A stretch of DNA of 64,000 bases from positions 930,001-994,000 of the forward strand of contig LT598458.1 in the NCBI GenBank assembly GCA_900074725.1, written 5' to 3'. Source of the DNA: Lachancea dasiensis. Lineage: Eukaryota > Ascomycota > Saccharomycetes > Saccharomycetales > Saccharomycetaceae. Below are positions 61,945-64,000 of the stretch, one piece after another. The notes beneath the pieces are model-generated. The model was given only the letters and a program-made list of their open reading frames with translations, did not search any database and was not told the DNA's origin. Every line of letters starts with the position of its first letter. Positions within the stretch are counted from its first letter, which is position 1. The position numbers were made by a program, and so were the translations under genes.

Positions 61945-64000
61945 ATGAAATTTGGCGAACAACTGGGCCGTTCTCTTATTAGAGAGTACAGCTATTACTA
62001 CATTTGTTACGATGACTTGAAAACTGAGCTCGAAGAAAACCTGGAAGCTAACCAAGGCAATTGGAGCGAAAGCCTAGAGACACAGTTTTTAGAATCTTTG
62101 GAGGTCGAGTTAGACAAGGTGTACACCTTTTGTAAGGTCAAGCATAACGAGGTAGTCAGAAGAGTCAAGGAAGCCCAAGAACAAGTGCAAACCACAGTTC
62201 GCGCTCTGGATTCAAACACCCCCCCTTCGGAGCTGGATTTCGAAATTTTGGAAGAAGAACTTTCCGATATTATTGCAGACGTTCACGATCTTGCCAAGTT
62301 CTCCAGGTTAAACTACACTGGTTTTCAGAAAATTATCAAAAAACATGACAAGAAAACAAAGTTTATACTCAGACCAGTCTTCCAGGTACGTTTGAATTCA
62401 AAACCTTTTTTCAAAGAGAACTACGATGACCTCGTGGTAAAGATTTCTCAATCTTATGATCTAGTTAGAACCCGTGGTAATCCCATTCGTGGTGATTCTT
62501 CCTCGGGAGGCAAACAGCAAAATTTTGTTAGACAAACTACCAAGTACTGGGTCCATCCCGATAACATCACTGAATTGAAGCTCATTATCTTGAAGCATTT
62601 GCCTGTCTTAGTGTTCAACTCTAACAAAGAGTTTGAGCAGGAGGACTCTGCAATTACCTCGATTTACTATGATAACGAAGACTTGGACTTGTACTATGGT
62701 CGTTTGAGAAAGGACGAGGGTGCAGAAGCTCATCGTTTGAGATGGTATGGTGGTATGAACTCGGATACCATTTTCGTTGAGAGAAAGACCCACAGAGAAG
62801 ACTGGACTGGTGAAAAGTCTGTTAAAGCAAGATTTGCCTTGAAGGAACGCTTAGTCAACGATTTTTTGCACGGCAGATACACAGTAGAACAAGCTTTCCA
62901 AAAGATGCGCAAAGATGGTAAGAAGAGCTTGAAGGAGATCGAAAATTTGGAAGCTTTAGCCACCGAAGTTCAGTACACCATGCTCAAGAAGAAATTAAGG
63001 CCTGTTGTTCGCTCGTTTTATAATAGAACTGCCTTTCAACTACCAGGTGACGCTAGAGTGCGTATCTCGTTAGATACCGAATTAACGATGGTCAGGGAAG
63101 ATAATTTTGACGGCAATGATAGAACCAACAAAAACTGGAGAAGAATGGATATTGGCGTCGATTGGCCGTTCAAGCAACTTCCCGAGAAAGATGTTTGTCG
63201 CTTTCCATATGCCGTTTTGGAAGTCAAACTCCAAACTCAATTGGGCCAGGAACCTCCGGAATGGGTTCGAGAACTGGTAGGTTCTCACCTGGTGGAGCCT
63301 GTTCCAAAGTTTTCCAAGTTCATCCATGGTGTAGCCACATTATTACCCGACAAGACTGAGTCGATTCCCTTTTGGCTTCCACAGATGGGCGTGGATATCA
63401 GAAAGCCTGCCATCCCTACTCATATCAACATCAGCAGGCCAGGAAGAAGTGACAACGAAAGCGAGGATGATTTGTACACCAATCAATCCCATCCCGCGGG
63501 CAATTTAATGGACCCGGAGGAGCGCGTTGGATACGGTGCTATAGAAGGCCAGGCACATCAATCAAGCGGGGAAGGCGAGTATAATCAGACCAGCGGCCAA
63601 AGAAACAGAACCTCTTCAAACCCAGTTGTTCAGCTCTACCATAAGCTGTACGCGTCGCTCGATCACTATCTGCATGGAGACCAGATCACCAAGGTTCCTG
63701 AAGGTACTGTTTTCGATACCGAAGTCCGTGCACCTCCAGGAAAGGTTCTATGTGTTCCGGTACGCGTTGAGCCTAAAGTTTACTTTGCTACCGAAAGAAC
63801 GTTTTTATCGTGGATGTCTATCGGTCTGACCTTGAACGCCGTAGCCATATCTATGCTGAACTACGGCACTGATGCTACAATGGTAGCTTCGGTTGGTTTC
63901 TTTTGCACAGCGCTACTGACCATCATTTACAATGCGTACGTGTATTGCAACAGAGTCGTTAATATCCGCTTGAAGCGTGCGGTCGACTACCAAGATAAGC
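61945..64000 (+). CDS. VTC4: Vacuolar polyphosphate polymerase Vtc4 (3' end outside)
   Basis: Vtc4 is the catalytic subunit of the vacuolar transporter chaperone complex, making polyphosphate from ATP and translocating it into the vacuole. The window has 685 codons from the ATG at 61945, and about 35 more are expected outside (S. cerevisiae 721 aa). Residues 1 to about 150 form the SPX domain that senses inositol pyrophosphates ([19 protein letters not shown]). The tunnel-shaped polymerase domain follows at about 190-480, with basic ATP-binding segments ([32 protein letters not shown]) and acidic metal-ligand strands ([12 protein letters not shown]). The last part begins the membrane domain ([15 protein letters not shown]). 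It corresponds to YJL012C. Confidence 0.97.
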   Translation, partial: MKFGEQLGRSLIREYSYYYICYDDLKTELEENLEANQGNWSESLETQFLESLEVELDKVYTFCKVKHNEVVRRVKEAQEQVQTTVRALDSNTPPSELDFEILEEELSDIIADVHDLAKFSRLNYTGFQKIIKKHDKKTKFILRPVFQVRLNSKPFFKENYDDLVVKISQSYDLVRTRGNPIRGDSSSGGKQQNFVRQTTKYWVHPDNITELKLIILKHLPVLVFNSNKEFEQEDSAITSIYYDNEDLDLYYGRLRKDEGAEAHRLRWYGGMNSDTIFVERKTHREDWTGEKSVKARFALKERLVNDFLHGRYTVEQAFQKMRKDGKKSLKEIENLEALATEVQYTMLKKKLRPVVRSFYNRTAFQLPGDARVRISLDTELTMVREDNFDGNDRTNKNWRRMDIGVDWPFKQLPEKDVCRFPYAVLEVKLQTQLGQEPPEWVRELVGSHLVEPVPKFSKFIHGVATLLPDKTESIPFWLPQMGVDIRKPAIPTHINISRPGRSDNESEDDLYTNQSHPAGNLMDPEERVGYGAIEGQAHQSSGEGEYNQTSGQRNRTSSNPVVQLYHKLYASLDHYLHGDQITKVPEGTVFDTEVRAPPGKVLCVPVRVEPKVYFATERTFLSWMSIGLTLNAVAISMLNYGTDATMVASVGFFCTALLTIIYNAYVYCNRVVNIRLKRAVDYQDK

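Overview
The window is 64 kb of nuclear chromosome from a budding yeast of the family Saccharomycetaceae. Genes are dense and nearly all intronless, the tRNAs are yeast-like, and nearly every protein can be matched to a Saccharomyces cerevisiae gene. From about 3.5 to 59 kb, orthologs of one S. cerevisiae chromosome VII block (YGR209C to YGR189C) alternate with orthologs of one chromosome X block (YJR025C to YJR007W), with order and strand preserved. That zipper pattern is expected of a species that split off before the yeast whole-genome duplication, such as Lachancea, Torulaspora, Zygosaccharomyces, Kluyveromyces or Eremothecium. The moderate base composition makes Lachancea a reasonable guess, but the sequence alone does not fix the genus.

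Layout. 0-2.9 kb: the 5' part of EDE1 (endocytosis), a gene-free stretch and tRNA-Ser(AGA). 3.5-12.5 kb: thioredoxin, SER2, CIR1, MVB12, BNA1, MDE1, LSM8, the spliced meiotic gene MER2/REC107, TDA10 and TES1. 12.5-24.8 kb: ADE3, a 1.7 kb gene-free stretch, ESS1, YCH1, PCT1, ILV3 and ELP2. 24.8-38.5 kb: PMT6, YPP1, TMA22, FYV8, SKI6, GPI14, the YJR012C/PEX39 ortholog, a mitochondrial carrier with no counterpart in the paired S. cerevisiae blocks, a YJR011C-like gene and SPC1. 38.8-48.5 kb: XKS1, PDX1, MET3, GAPDH (TDH), MHO1 and SUI2. 48.9-60.3 kb is the accessory-looking part: a full-length TSC2 (tuberin) homolog, a possible gene relic, an intron-bearing tRNA-Trp, a bacterial-style ABC-F ATPase, 1.8 kb without genes, CRH1 with a 15-bp Ser-rich repeat, and tRNA-Lys. 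60.4-64 kb: RPC17 and the start of VTC4, from another S. cerevisiae region (YJL011C-YJL012C).

The genes are mostly independent housekeeping units, each with its own promoter, as is normal for yeast. Regulatory sites visible by eye agree with pathway: a Yap1-type site before thioredoxin, a Gcn4/Bas1-type site before ADE3, a perfect Leu3 palindrome before ILV3, Cbf1/Met31-like sites before MET3, CTTCC boxes before GAPDH, a Pho4-type CACGTG before VTC4 and a Ume6/URS1-like site before MER2.

The most interesting items are the TSC2 homolog (S. cerevisiae has no TSC complex), the ABC-F gene that looks horizontally acquired from bacteria, and the MER2 intron, whose weak 5' splice site (GTTTGT) resembles the weak site that makes splicing meiosis-specific in S. 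cerevisiae. The two synteny junctions and the accessory region all sit beside tRNA genes.
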